Under the pieces are notes generated by a model. The model ran no database searches and was not told the DNA's origin. It worked only from the letters and a program-made list of their open reading frames with translations. The translations under genes were made by a program, and so were the position numbers. A stretch of 6,476 nucleotides of DNA, taken from the NCBI GenBank assembly GCA_001824635.1, contig MHYB01000049.1, forward strand, positions 31,220 through 37,695, read 5' to 3'. This stretch comes from Planctomycetes bacterium GWF2_50_10. Its GTDB lineage: Bacteria > Planctomycetota > Phycisphaerae > Sedimentisphaerales > GWF2-50-10. Of the stretch, positions 1 to 5,462 are shown one piece after another; position 1 is the stretch's first letter; every line of letters begins with the position of its first letter.

Positions 1-98
1 ATCACATCGTTAACGCCTTCGATCTTGACCTTGCGCTCAAGCGTCTCGCGAACCTGCTCTTCTCTGTTTGAAGCTACCCGAAGTACATACCAAAGCAT
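1..98 (-). CDS. nusG: Transcription termination/antitermination factor NusG, N-terminal fragment (runs off the left edge)
   Basis: Only the first 32 codons are in the window. The fragment starts MLWYVLRVASNREEQ and continues with a basic and acidic helix-like stretch (RETLERKVK). This is the usual opening of the NusG NGN domain, where an aromatic W-Y-V strand is followed by a helix beginning near the glutamates. NusG binds RNA polymerase beside the clamp, suppresses pausing and couples transcription to Rho or to the ribosome. The gene begins 19 nt after the secE stop, so the two are very probably cotranscribed, as in most bacteria. The ATG at 98 is chosen because the conserved W-Y-V starts two residues later. 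The only Shine-Dalgarno-like string upstream is AAGGGG, which is rather far away (about 9-10 nt). Identification rests on the motif plus the neighbouring secE; the rest of the protein cannot be judged. Confidence 0.9.
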   Translation of the reverse strand, partial: MLWYVLRVASNREEQVRETLERKVKIEGVNDV

Positions 99-117
99 TT
101 GCGTAATCCCCTTAAGC

Positions 118-522
118 TTATTGTATTACCTTGATAGCTCTGAAGAAGAACTGGAAAAATACGTCCGTCAGTGCCATTAAACAGCTCATCGCGACCACGG
201 TAAATATAACCACCATCGTCGATGCGATGATTTCTTTTCTGCTTGACCAGTTGACTTTCTTCATTTCACCTTCACCGGCAATCAGAAAGTCAGCCACAAA
301 TGGCTTGTTCATAAGCCACCACACGAAGAACCCGCCAGCCAACACTATCACAAGCGGCACACCGATCTGAACGAACAGCCGAGTATTCGCGTTGGTTATA
401 TCTGCCGCCCCAAGTATCTCAAATAACCGCCAGCAGCCCAGCAAAAGAATAGCCGCCGCGGCTATCGCCGTACCCATCCGCGTGTAATAACCCTGCCCGC
501 TCTTATATATTTTAAATTCCAT
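118..522 (-). CDS. secE: Preprotein translocase subunit SecE, three-segment form
   Basis: SecE is the clamp-like small subunit of the SecYEG channel in the inner membrane. The 134-residue product has hydrophobic segments at about residues 16-37, 49-71 and 101-128. The last is preceded by the amphipathic helix and hinge typical of SecE, with the core E-M-K-K-V-N-W-S-S-R-K-E at about 86-97; family members usually read K-V-x-W-P-(S/T)-R-x-E. Many bacteria have a SecE of about 60-70 residues with one membrane segment. This one resembles the longer three-segment type known from E. coli, though its N-terminal half looks unrelated in detail. The usual proline after the tryptophan is serine here. The ATG at 522 is preceded by a purine-rich AAAGGGAAG that can act as ribosome-binding site. 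Position between tRNA-Trp and nusG supports the call. Confidence 0.93.
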   Translation of the reverse strand: MEFKIYKSGQGYYTRMGTAIAAAAILLLGCWRLFEILGAADITNANTRLFVQIGVPLVIVLAGGFFVWWLMNKPFVADFLIAGEGEMKKVNWSSRKEIIASTMVVIFTVVAMSCLMALTDVFFQFFFRAIKVIQ

Positions 523-536
523 TCTTGCTTCCCTTT

Positions 537-568
537 AAAAACCGAGTGGCCTTAAATTTACCCACTCG
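537..568 (-). terminator. Terminator-like or attenuator-like hairpin in front of secE
   Basis: On the minus strand CGAGTGG (568-562) and CCACTCG (549-543) form a perfect 7-bp stem around a 12-nt AT-rich loop. G and then TTTTT (541-537) follow. This is the layout of an intrinsic terminator. It lies after tRNA-Trp and ends only about 15 nt before the secE ATG, so it could end the tRNA transcript, attenuate secE, or simply structure the secE leader. The stem is moderate and the T tract short, so termination would probably be partial. Confidence 0.45.
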
Positions 569-581
569 CCTGTCCGGGTCA

Positions 582-615
582 TAATCGTAAATTGAAAATA
601 GTAAATCGTAAACTC
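582..615. repeat. AT-rich intergenic repeat, copy 1 (TAAATCGTAAA word)
   Basis: This stretch has the words TAATCGTAAATTG and TAAATCGTAAA. The latter (602-612) is identical to 1192-1202 in the gap between tuf and rpmG. The low-complexity mix of TAAAT and TCGTAAA words is unlike the flanking coding sequence. It may be a genome-wide intergenic filler, but that cannot be tested from one window. Confidence 0.5.
584..612 (-). promoter_or_regulatory. Candidate sigma70-type promoter for secE-nusG
   Basis: Reading the minus strand, TTTACG (612-607) and TACGAT (589-584) are separated by 17 nt. Each matches 4 of 6 consensus bases. The pair lies inside an AT-rich repeat between tRNA-Trp and secE. AT-rich sequence gives such matches easily, so this is only a candidate; a start near position 577 would place the hairpin at 537-568 in the leader. 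Confidence 0.25.
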
Positions 616-617
616 AT

Positions 618-690
<73 letters not shown>

Positions 691-969
691 AAACCCTTAA
701 AGCGCCTTGGCGCTCTCCATCACCTTATTAACTTTTTATCAACGAACTTTCCGTCCGCTATCCGCCGCCTCTAAAGCTTTTTTAGCTTTAATTTGTAACC
801 GTTCACAGTAAACGCCAGACGGGCCAGCACCTTGCCCATCATTAAAACCCAGTGCCTAAAAAAAGACTTGTCATTCCCGCGAAGGCGGGAATCCAGCCAA
901 TAAAAAGCTTCGCGCAGCGACTCCACATTTTTTATCTTTTACTTTTTGGTTTCTATTTTATTTTATCTT
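691..969. other. Gap between tRNA-Trp and rpmG without a gene
   Basis: No open frame here shows protein character. The stretch holds a GC hairpin AGCGCC-TT-GGCGCT (701-714) ten bases from the 5' end of tRNA-Trp, possibly a processing structure. It also holds an A/T inverted repeat TAAAGCT-N5-AGCTTTA (772-790), the dRS3-like palindrome at 873-892, and a T-rich tail just after rpmG with the 11-base word TTTATCTTTTA at 931-941 and again at 962-972. The length is unusual for a cluster otherwise packed with highly expressed genes. Confidence 0.6.
870..896. repeat. Short palindromic repeat of dRS3/REP type
   Basis: ATTCCCGC (873-880) and GCGGGAAT (885-892) form a perfect 8-bp stem around GAAG, within the context GTC...CCAG. 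The core fits the ATTCCC-N8-GGGAAT form of the dRS3 repeat, described in Neisseria as a target for filamentous-phage integrases. Very similar strings beginning GTCATTCCCGC are scattered through many unrelated bacterial genomes. Only one copy is in this window, so repetitiveness is inferred from general knowledge. Confidence 0.6.
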
Positions 970-1137
970 TTATTTTCTACGTACCTTATGAACAGTGCGT
1001 TTGCGGTCGCGTTTGCAGAACTTCTTAAGCTCTATCTTCGGCGCACCAGCCACTACGCTCACCTCTGTGCGATAATTCTTATCACCACACTCAGTGCATT
1101 CCATCCACACATATTCGCGTTTCGATCCCTTTGCCAT
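970..1137 (-). CDS. rpmG: 50S ribosomal protein L33 (bL33)
   Basis: A 55-residue frame starts MAKGSKREYVWMECTECGD and ends CKRDRKRTVHKVRRK. bL33 is a small protein of the large ribosomal subunit near the E site. The N-terminal half of the zinc ribbon is present (C14-x-x-C17). In the second knuckle Cys41 is kept, but the partner position is Asp44 (C-K-R-D), so the four-cysteine site is incomplete. Family features visible are N-Y-R-T after the first knuckle and the K-x-E-L-K-K-F-C run and R-T-V-H-K at the end. The ATG is preceded by GAGGAAG with good spacing. The gene lies between tuf and tRNA-Trp, its usual place. It is overlapped on the other strand by a spurious frame and has no competing interpretation. 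Confidence 0.95.
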   Translation of the reverse strand: MAKGSKREYVWMECTECGDKNYRTEVSVVAGAPKIELKKFCKRDRKRTVHKVRRK

Positions 1138-1187
1138 AACTTCCTCGGAAAAACAAATCCGAACTCTCGCCCGGCTCTGATCTCATT

Positions 1188-1215
1188 TTTATAAATCGTA
1201 AATCTTAAATCGCAA
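1188..1215 (-). promoter_or_regulatory. Candidate sigma70-type promoter for rpmG-tRNA-Trp
   Basis: On the minus strand TTGCGA (1215-1210, 4 of 6 matches) and TATAAA (1193-1188, 5 of 6) are 16 nt apart. The pair lies just after the tuf terminator and about 50 nt before the rpmG ATG, where a new promoter would be needed if the terminator works. The surrounding AT-rich repeat raises the chance of accidental matches. Confidence 0.4.
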
Positions 1216-1226
1216 ATTTTAAATTC
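1192..1226. repeat. AT-rich intergenic repeat, copy 2 (TAAATCGTAAA word)
   Basis: Contains TAAATCGTAAA (1192-1202, identical to 602-612), then TTAAATCGCAAAT and TTTTAAATTC. The unit TAAATCG(T/C)AAA therefore occurs twice in tandem here. The candidate rpmG promoter overlaps this stretch. Confidence 0.5.
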
Positions 1227-1227
1227 A

Positions 1228-1260
1228 AAAACGGCGCCGCGGCTTGTGACCGCGGCGCCC
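1228..1260 (-). terminator. Strong intrinsic terminator after tuf
   Basis: On the minus strand GGCGCCGCGG (1259-1250) and CCGCGGCGCC (1242-1233) make a perfect 10-bp, all-GC stem with a 7-nt loop. It is followed by G-TTTTT-G and AT-rich sequence. It begins 12 nt past the tuf stop codon. This should end most tuf transcripts and separate the tRNA-Thr/tuf unit from rpmG onwards. Confidence 0.8.
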
Positions 1261-1271
1261 TCTGATCGGAA

Positions 1272-2489
1272 TTATCCAAGAATCTTCGTCACGACACCCG
1301 CGCCGACGGTTCTGCCGCCTTCACGAATTGCGAAACGCAGACCTTCTTCCATCGCTATCGGCTGAATAATCTCAACGTCCATCGCGATGTTATCGCCAGG
1401 CATACACATCTCTGCTGGCTTGCCATCACGGGTCATCAGCTTATTGATCGTGCCCGTAACGTCTGTCGTTCTGAAATAAAACTGGGGCCTGTATCCAGCG
1501 AAGAACGGCGAATGTCTGCCACCTTCCTCTTTACTAAGTACATACACCTCGGCATAGTACTTAGTGTGAGGTGTGATCGATCCCGGCTTGGCAATAACCT
1601 GGCCGCGTTCGAGATCTGCCTTTTCAACGCCTCTCAGCAGGATACCTACGTTGTCGCCAGCCTGACCTTCATCCAGCGTCTTATTGAACATTTCTACGCC
1701 GGTCACAACCGACTTCTTGGTGTCTTTCTTCATGCCGATGATTTCGATTTCGTCGCCGACATGCACGATTCCGCGCTCAACACGACCCGTACCCACTGTA
1801 CCGCGGCCCTTGATGCTGAATACGTCTTCGATAGGCATAAGGAATGGCTTATCGACTTCACGCTTGGGAACAGGGATATATGCATCCACTGCTTCCATAA
1901 GCTCATCGATGCATTTGCATGCCGCATCGTCTTTGCCTTCGGCTTCCATCGCCTTCAGTGCCGAACCGCGTATGATCGGGATCTCATCGCCCGGGAATTC
2001 ATACTTGCTCAGCAGTTCGCGAAGTTCCATCTCAACCAGTTCGATCAGCTCTGGATCGTCAACCTGATCGATCTTATTAAGGAATACAACCATCTTCGGC
2101 ACGTTAACCTGACGGGCAAGCAGGATGTGCTCGCGAGTCTGGGGCATCGGGCCGTCGCTCGCAGCAACCACCAGTATCGCACCGTCCATCTGGGCGGCGC
2201 CGGTGATCATGTTCTTCACATAGTCCGCGTGACCGGGACAGTCAACGTGAGCATAGTGACGATTCCCTGTCTCGTATTCGACATGGGCGGTATTGATCGT
2301 AATGCCGCGTTCTTTTTCTTCAGGGGCATTGTCGATTTCATCATACTTCTTTACTGTGCCCTTGCCGCCGTTTTTCACATTCATACGCATTGTTATTGCG
2401 GCCGTCAATGTCGTCTTACCGTGGTCGATGTGCCCGATCGTACCCACGTTTACATGTGGTTTCGTGCGCTCGAATATCGCCTTAGCCAT
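1272..2489 (-). CDS. tuf: Translation elongation factor Tu
   Basis: EF-Tu carries aminoacyl-tRNA to the ribosomal A site as a GTP complex. The 405-residue product opens M-A-K-x-x-F-E-R-T-K-P-H-V-N-V-G-T-I-G-H. It shows all GTPase motifs: G1 GHIDHGKT at 19-26, G2 RGITI at 61-65, G3 DCPGH at 83-87 (His87 is the catalytic histidine), G4 NKID at 138-141 and G5 SAL at 176-178. Beta-barrel domains II (about 217-310) and III follow, ending with the family C-terminus GGRTVGAGVVTKILG. It is about 11 residues longer than E. coli EF-Tu, from small insertions in the G domain and in domains II and III. A clean GGAGGT site lies 7 nt before the ATG at 2489. tRNA-Thr is 119 nt upstream and is probably cotranscribed. 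Codon use is regular, and a long frame on the opposite strand is a shadow. Confidence 0.99.
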   Translation of the reverse strand: MAKAIFERTKPHVNVGTIGHIDHGKTTLTAAITMRMNVKNGGKGTVKKYDEIDNAPEEKERGITINTAHVEYETGNRHYAHVDCPGHADYVKNMITGAAQMDGAILVVAASDGPMPQTREHILLARQVNVPKMVVFLNKIDQVDDPELIELVEMELRELLSKYEFPGDEIPIIRGSALKAMEAEGKDDAACKCIDELMEAVDAYIPVPKREVDKPFLMPIEDVFSIKGRGTVGTGRVERGIVHVGDEIEIIGMKKDTKKSVVTGVEMFNKTLDEGQAGDNVGILLRGVEKADLERGQVIAKPGSITPHTKYYAEVYVLSKEEGGRHSPFFAGYRPQFYFRTTDVTGTINKLMTRDGKPAEMCMPGDNIAMDVEIIQPIAMEEGLRFAIREGGRTVGAGVVTKILG

Positions 2490-2542
2490 CTGATAACCTC
2501 CAATTCGCTATATAGTTTCCGGTTATTAATCCTGTTATATTC

Positions 2543-2591
2543 GCGGGTTGGCTTATTTTCCCGCTTTACAGCCCCGGCGTCCGCCGCCGGG
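2543..2591 (-). promoter_or_regulatory. Structured leader between tRNA-Thr and tuf (two hairpins)
   Basis: In the 119-nt spacer the minus strand can form CCCGGCG-N5-CGCCGGG (2591-2585 with 2579-2573, 7 bp) and then GCGGG-N12-CCCGC (2547-2543 with 2564-2560, 5 bp). Neither is followed by a T tract, so they are not obvious terminators. They may mark RNase processing between tRNA and mRNA, or leader control of tuf. That function is inference. Confidence 0.45.
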
Positions 2592-2608
2592 CTTATTACT
2601 GTTAACTT

Positions 2609-2681
<73 letters not shown>

Positions 2682-2741
2682 GATATGCGATAACAACTTA
2701 CCGCATTAGGTCTACTGAAAAACGTATAACTTAAATACGCT

Positions 2742-2799
2742 TAGAACCGAATCAAGCTCGCCCCACCTAAAAATAAGTGTAGGGATTCCCTCGGTTCTA
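2742..2799 (-). repeat. Long-range 9-bp inverted repeat in the presumed tRNA-Thr/tuf leader
   Basis: TAGAACCGA (2742-2750) and TCGGTTCTA (2791-2799) are perfect complements with 40 nt between them. The minus transcript would close a stem-loop whose interior carries the small palindrome GGGAATCCC next to the right arm. It lies between the candidate promoter at 2815-2843 and tRNA-Thr. No known RNA family is recognised. Confidence 0.45.
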
Positions 2800-2814
2800 C
2801 AAAACGAAGTCGAT

Positions 2815-2843
2815 ACTTTACAGCCCCCCTGTGAAAACTGCAA
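2815..2843 (-). promoter_or_regulatory. Candidate promoter of the tRNA-Thr/tuf unit
   Basis: On the minus strand TTGCAG (2843-2838, 3 of 6) and TAAAGT (2820-2815, 4 of 6) are exactly 17 nt apart, pointing towards tRNA-Thr. Transcription would start near 2808 and give a leader of about 125 nt before the tRNA. Hexamer matches are modest; support comes mainly from position and spacing. Confidence 0.35.
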
Positions 2844-2972
2844 ACACAAAAATATTAAAATTTATTTTTTGCCCAAAATTGAACACCAAACCCCAAAAGC
2901 CCCATAATATCCACAATACCAACCCTACCCGTTGACGACCATAAACGACATTTTTAAGTAACAATTAACCAG

Positions 2973-2990
2973 CCCCGATGGAAATCGGGG
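2973..2990. repeat. Perfect palindromic hairpin with GGAA loop
   Basis: CCCCGAT (2973-2979) pairs fully with ATCGGGG (2984-2990) around GGAA, a GNRA-type tetraloop when read on the plus strand. Neither side has a proper T tract, so it is not a good terminator. It could be a REP-like element or a structured RNA piece. Confidence 0.5.
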
Positions 2991-3364
2991 GTTTGTGCTT
3001 CCTCAAGACTGTTGCACAATTCCTGCACTAGGCACTATGCACTTGTTCCCGAATTGTTCCATCCAAATCTTTCCCCACTCTCACCCCACCCTCACCAACC
3101 CGCTTCCCACCTGTACAGCACCCTCCATTGAACCCGCTTCGATACCGCGCACATACCGCGATCCACCCTCACAACACGTTTTTTTTCCTTACTAGGAAAT
3201 ATCCACAATCGCCCCAAAAACCGCTCTATCGCCCCCGCCAACGCTGTTTTTTATAAATTTGTAACCGAAAATATGAAATTTTAAATTTCTTTCTATCCCC
3301 CAATCCCAACTTGCGCCTTCCCCCTCTTACCTATTGTGTTCCAAAACCTTTCTAGTTACAATCT

Positions 3365-3393
3365 CTGACTTGTACATTTTGACCAATGATAAT
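3365..3393 (+). promoter_or_regulatory. Candidate sigma70-type promoter of the KimA-like permease
   Basis: CTGACT (3365-3370, 4 of 6) and GATAAT (3388-3393, 5 of 6) are separated by 17 nt. A start near 3400 would give a leader of about 29 nt. That leader holds the direct repeat TCCGGCT (3405-3411 and 3416-3422) and no Shine-Dalgarno site at normal distance. Confidence 0.5.
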
Positions 3394-3428
3394 AATAAGG
3401 ATTGTCCGGCTCCGATCCGGCTTAAAAT

Positions 3429-5459
3429 ATGACACCTGATAACGATTATAAGCCCTCGTGGTTAAGCAAGGTTAAGTCCCTCGTCATCGGCGGCCGGCTA
3501 AACCCTTTCAACCCCGCAGTCTTCCACAACCTCGCCCTCGCCTCCTTTTTCGCTTGGGTAGGCCTCGGCTCAGACGGCTTATCCTCCTCGTGTTACGGCC
3601 CACAGGAAACTTTCCTCGCCCTCCGCGGCGCCGAACATCTCGCTATTTTTGTTGCTTTCGCCGTAGCGGTAACAATTATTGTCATCGGAGCAAGCTATTC
3701 GCAGGTTATTGAACTTTTCCCTACTGGCGGTGGCGGCTATCTTGTAGCGTCAAAACTCCTTAGCCCAAGTTTTGGAATGGTTGCCGGATCAGCACTCCTT
3801 ATTGATTACGTCCTCACTATCGCTATTTCGATTGCCTCAGGAACAGATGCGATTTTTAGCTTTCTCCCGGAAAAATATCATGTTGTAAAACTCGAATTCG
3901 CCCTCGTAGGAATAATTCTTCTTACTGTCACAAATCTCCGTGGAGTCAAGGAATCCGTCCTGCCTTTAGTTCCCATTTTCCTGATATTTATTTTGACCCA
4001 TCTTTTCTTTATTGTTTTCGCCATAGGCACACACGCTTCAGAATTCCCAAACCATCTCGCCCAGACTTCCGCCGAAGTGCACCGTATGGCCATCGATCCC
4101 AAGATAGGTATTTTCGGCATCCTGTACCTCATAATGAGAGCATACAGCATGGGTGCCGGAACTTTCACTGGTCTTGAAGCTGTCTCCAACGGCATACCCC
4201 TCCTCCGCGAACCTCGCGTCCACACCGCCCGGCAGACAATGGTCTATATGATCGTTTCACTCTCATTCGTCGTAGTAGGACTTATCATCTCCTATCTCCT
4301 TTTCAGCGTAAACCAGGTTGACCCCAAAATCCTCGCGACCAAAACCTTAAACGCCGTGCTCTTTGAAAGCGTTACTGCCTCATGGAACCCAACCACTGCT
4401 GTTGTCCTGGTACTGATTACGTTGGTATCAGAAGCCGCTATCTTGTTCATTGCCGCACAAACTGGATTTCTGGGCGGCCCGCGAGTCCTGGCTAACATGG
4501 CCCTCGACCGCTGGCTCCCAACCCGCCTCGCGATCCTCTCAGACCGCCTCGTAACTCAAAACGGTGTTATTATCATGGGCGTTGCCTCCTTTGCCATGAT
4601 GATACTTACACAGGGATCGGTGGGATACCTCGTTGTGCTTTATTCTATAAACGTGTTTATCACATTCGTACTCACGATGATGGGCTTGGTACGACATTGG
4701 TTCAATGAAAGAACACAGGGCAGATCATATAAACGAAAACTCCTCGTGGCCGGAATAAGCCTGGTGCTTTGTACATTCATCCTCGTTACAATTACCGCGC
4801 TTAAATTCACTGAAGGCGGCTGGATTACGCTGCTTATAACTGGTGCATTTATTGTCGCCGTTTCTTTTATAAAGCGACATTATAAAAACACTTTCCAGCT
4901 CCTCCGCAGACTCGATGAGCGCGTCCTTTCAACCCTGGCCCGCAGTTCTGATATGAAGCCCCAGCTAGATCACACCCGCCCGGAACCAAAACACGATCCA
5001 TCAGCAAAAACCGCCGTCCTGCTCGTCAATGGATTCAACGGCCTGGGCCTCCATACTCTTTTTAATATCAACCGCCTTTTCGGCGCAGCATTCAAGAACT
5101 TTGTGTTTATCGAAGTAGGCGTTATCGATGCAGGTAATTTCAAGGGTACCGCGGAAATCGAACACCTCAAAAACCACTCCCATTCGCAAGCTCAACAGTA
5201 CGTCGAACTCGTAAAACGCAACGGCTTCTTCGGCGAGTGCTACACATCCGTAACCACCGACGTAGTCGAAGAGATCGCGAAACTCGCCCAGGATGTTCTC
5301 GCCAAATACCCAACCGCCGTCTTCTTCGGCGGCCAGCTCGTCTTCCCAAAAGAACTCTACTTCGGCCGCTGGCTCCACAACAACATCATCTTCGCCGTCC
5401 AGCGCAGATTCTACTACCAGGGCATCCCCATCGTAATCCTCCCCATCCGCGTCTACTAA
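3429..5459 (+). CDS. KimA-like APC-superfamily permease, probable K+/H+ symporter
   Basis: The 676-residue product has about 12 membrane segments between residues 31 and 480 and a cytosolic C-terminal part (about 485-676). The core matches the Bacillus potassium importer KimA (YdaO) in order and wording: GSDGLSSSCYG at 47-57, FPTGGGGYLVASK at 97-109, DYVLT with SGTDAIFSF at 126-145, NLRGVKES at 169-176 and TGLEAVSNGIP at 247-257. Residues equivalent (from memory of the KimA structure) to its ion site are all kept: D49, Y56, T130, T247 and E250. The C-terminal alpha/beta domain (about 525-676) takes the place of the KimA cytosolic domain and is longer. ATG 3429 is the only sensible start because an in-frame TAA lies two codons upstream; AAGGA is about 27 nt away, so initiation appears Shine-Dalgarno-independent. 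Amino-acid transport is the alternative, since many relatives are annotated that way. Confidence 0.8.
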   Translation: MTPDNDYKPSWLSKVKSLVIGGRLNPFNPAVFHNLALASFFAWVGLGSDGLSSSCYGPQETFLALRGAEHLAIFVAFAVAVTIIVIGASYSQVIELFPTGGGGYLVASKLLSPSFGMVAGSALLIDYVLTIAISIASGTDAIFSFLPEKYHVVKLEFALVGIILLTVTNLRGVKESVLPLVPIFLIFILTHLFFIVFAIGTHASEFPNHLAQTSAEVHRMAIDPKIGIFGILYLIMRAYSMGAGTFTGLEAVSNGIPLLREPRVHTARQTMVYMIVSLSFVVVGLIISYLLFSVNQVDPKILATKTLNAVLFESVTASWNPTTAVVLVLITLVSEAAILFIAAQTGFLGGPRVLANMALDRWLPTRLAILSDRLVTQNGVIIMGVASFAMMILTQGSVGYLVVLYSINVFITFVLTMMGLVRHWFNERTQGRSYKRKLLVAGISLVLCTFILVTITALKFTEGGWITLLITGAFIVAVSFIKRHYKNTFQLLRRLDERVLSTLARSSDMKPQLDHTRPEPKHDPSAKTAVLLVNGFNGLGLHTLFNINRLFGAAFKNFVFIEVGVIDAGNFKGTAEIEHLKNHSHSQAQQYVELVKRNGFFGECYTSVTTDVVEEIAKLAQDVLAKYPTAVFFGGQLVFPKELYFGRWLHNNIIFAVQRRFYYQGIPIVILPIRVY

Positions 5460-5462
5460 TCA

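Larger units (their letters stand above)
2682..3428. other. G-depleted divergent intergenic region
   Basis: This stretch of about 750 nt separates the leftward tuf cluster from the rightward permease and holds no convincing gene. From about 2820 to 3360 the plus strand is rich in C and A/T but very poor in G; for example, 3061-3120 has only 3 G among about 28 C. It contains an AT-rich patch (2850-2875), the inverted repeat 2742-2799, the palindrome 2973-2990, two ATATCCACAAT words (2907-2917 and 3199-3209), the 8-base direct repeat ATACCGCG (3142-3149 and 3153-3160), and a T8 run with a small hairpin (3184-3199). Possible roles are regulation, replication or decayed sequence. Confidence 0.6.

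Noticed and set aside
772..790. A/T inverted repeat TAAAGCT-N5-AGCTTTA as a terminator
   Set aside because: The stem is weak and no T tract follows on either strand in the proper place.
2933..2961. Plus-strand promoter TTGACG with 17-nt spacing at 2956
   Set aside because: The -35 is good, but the -10 position reads TAAGTA, matching only 2 of 6 bases, and no gene follows nearby.
2995..3195. Plus-strand frame of 66 codons in the intergenic region
   Set aside because: It begins with GTG, lacks a ribosome-binding site and gives a Pro/Thr/Ser-rich product explained by the C-rich sequence.
3210..3428. c-di-AMP (ydaO-type) riboswitch before the KimA-like gene
   Set aside because: I looked for a conserved structured leader because of the transporter type, but the stretch is C/T-rich, shows only a 4-bp stem (CCGG/CCGG), and the promoter candidate leaves about 29 nt of leader.
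5001..5378. Minus-strand acidic frame of 125 codons opposite the permease
   Set aside because: It is antisense to the conserved C-terminal domain of the permease; its Glu-rich product reflects the complement of C-rich third positions.
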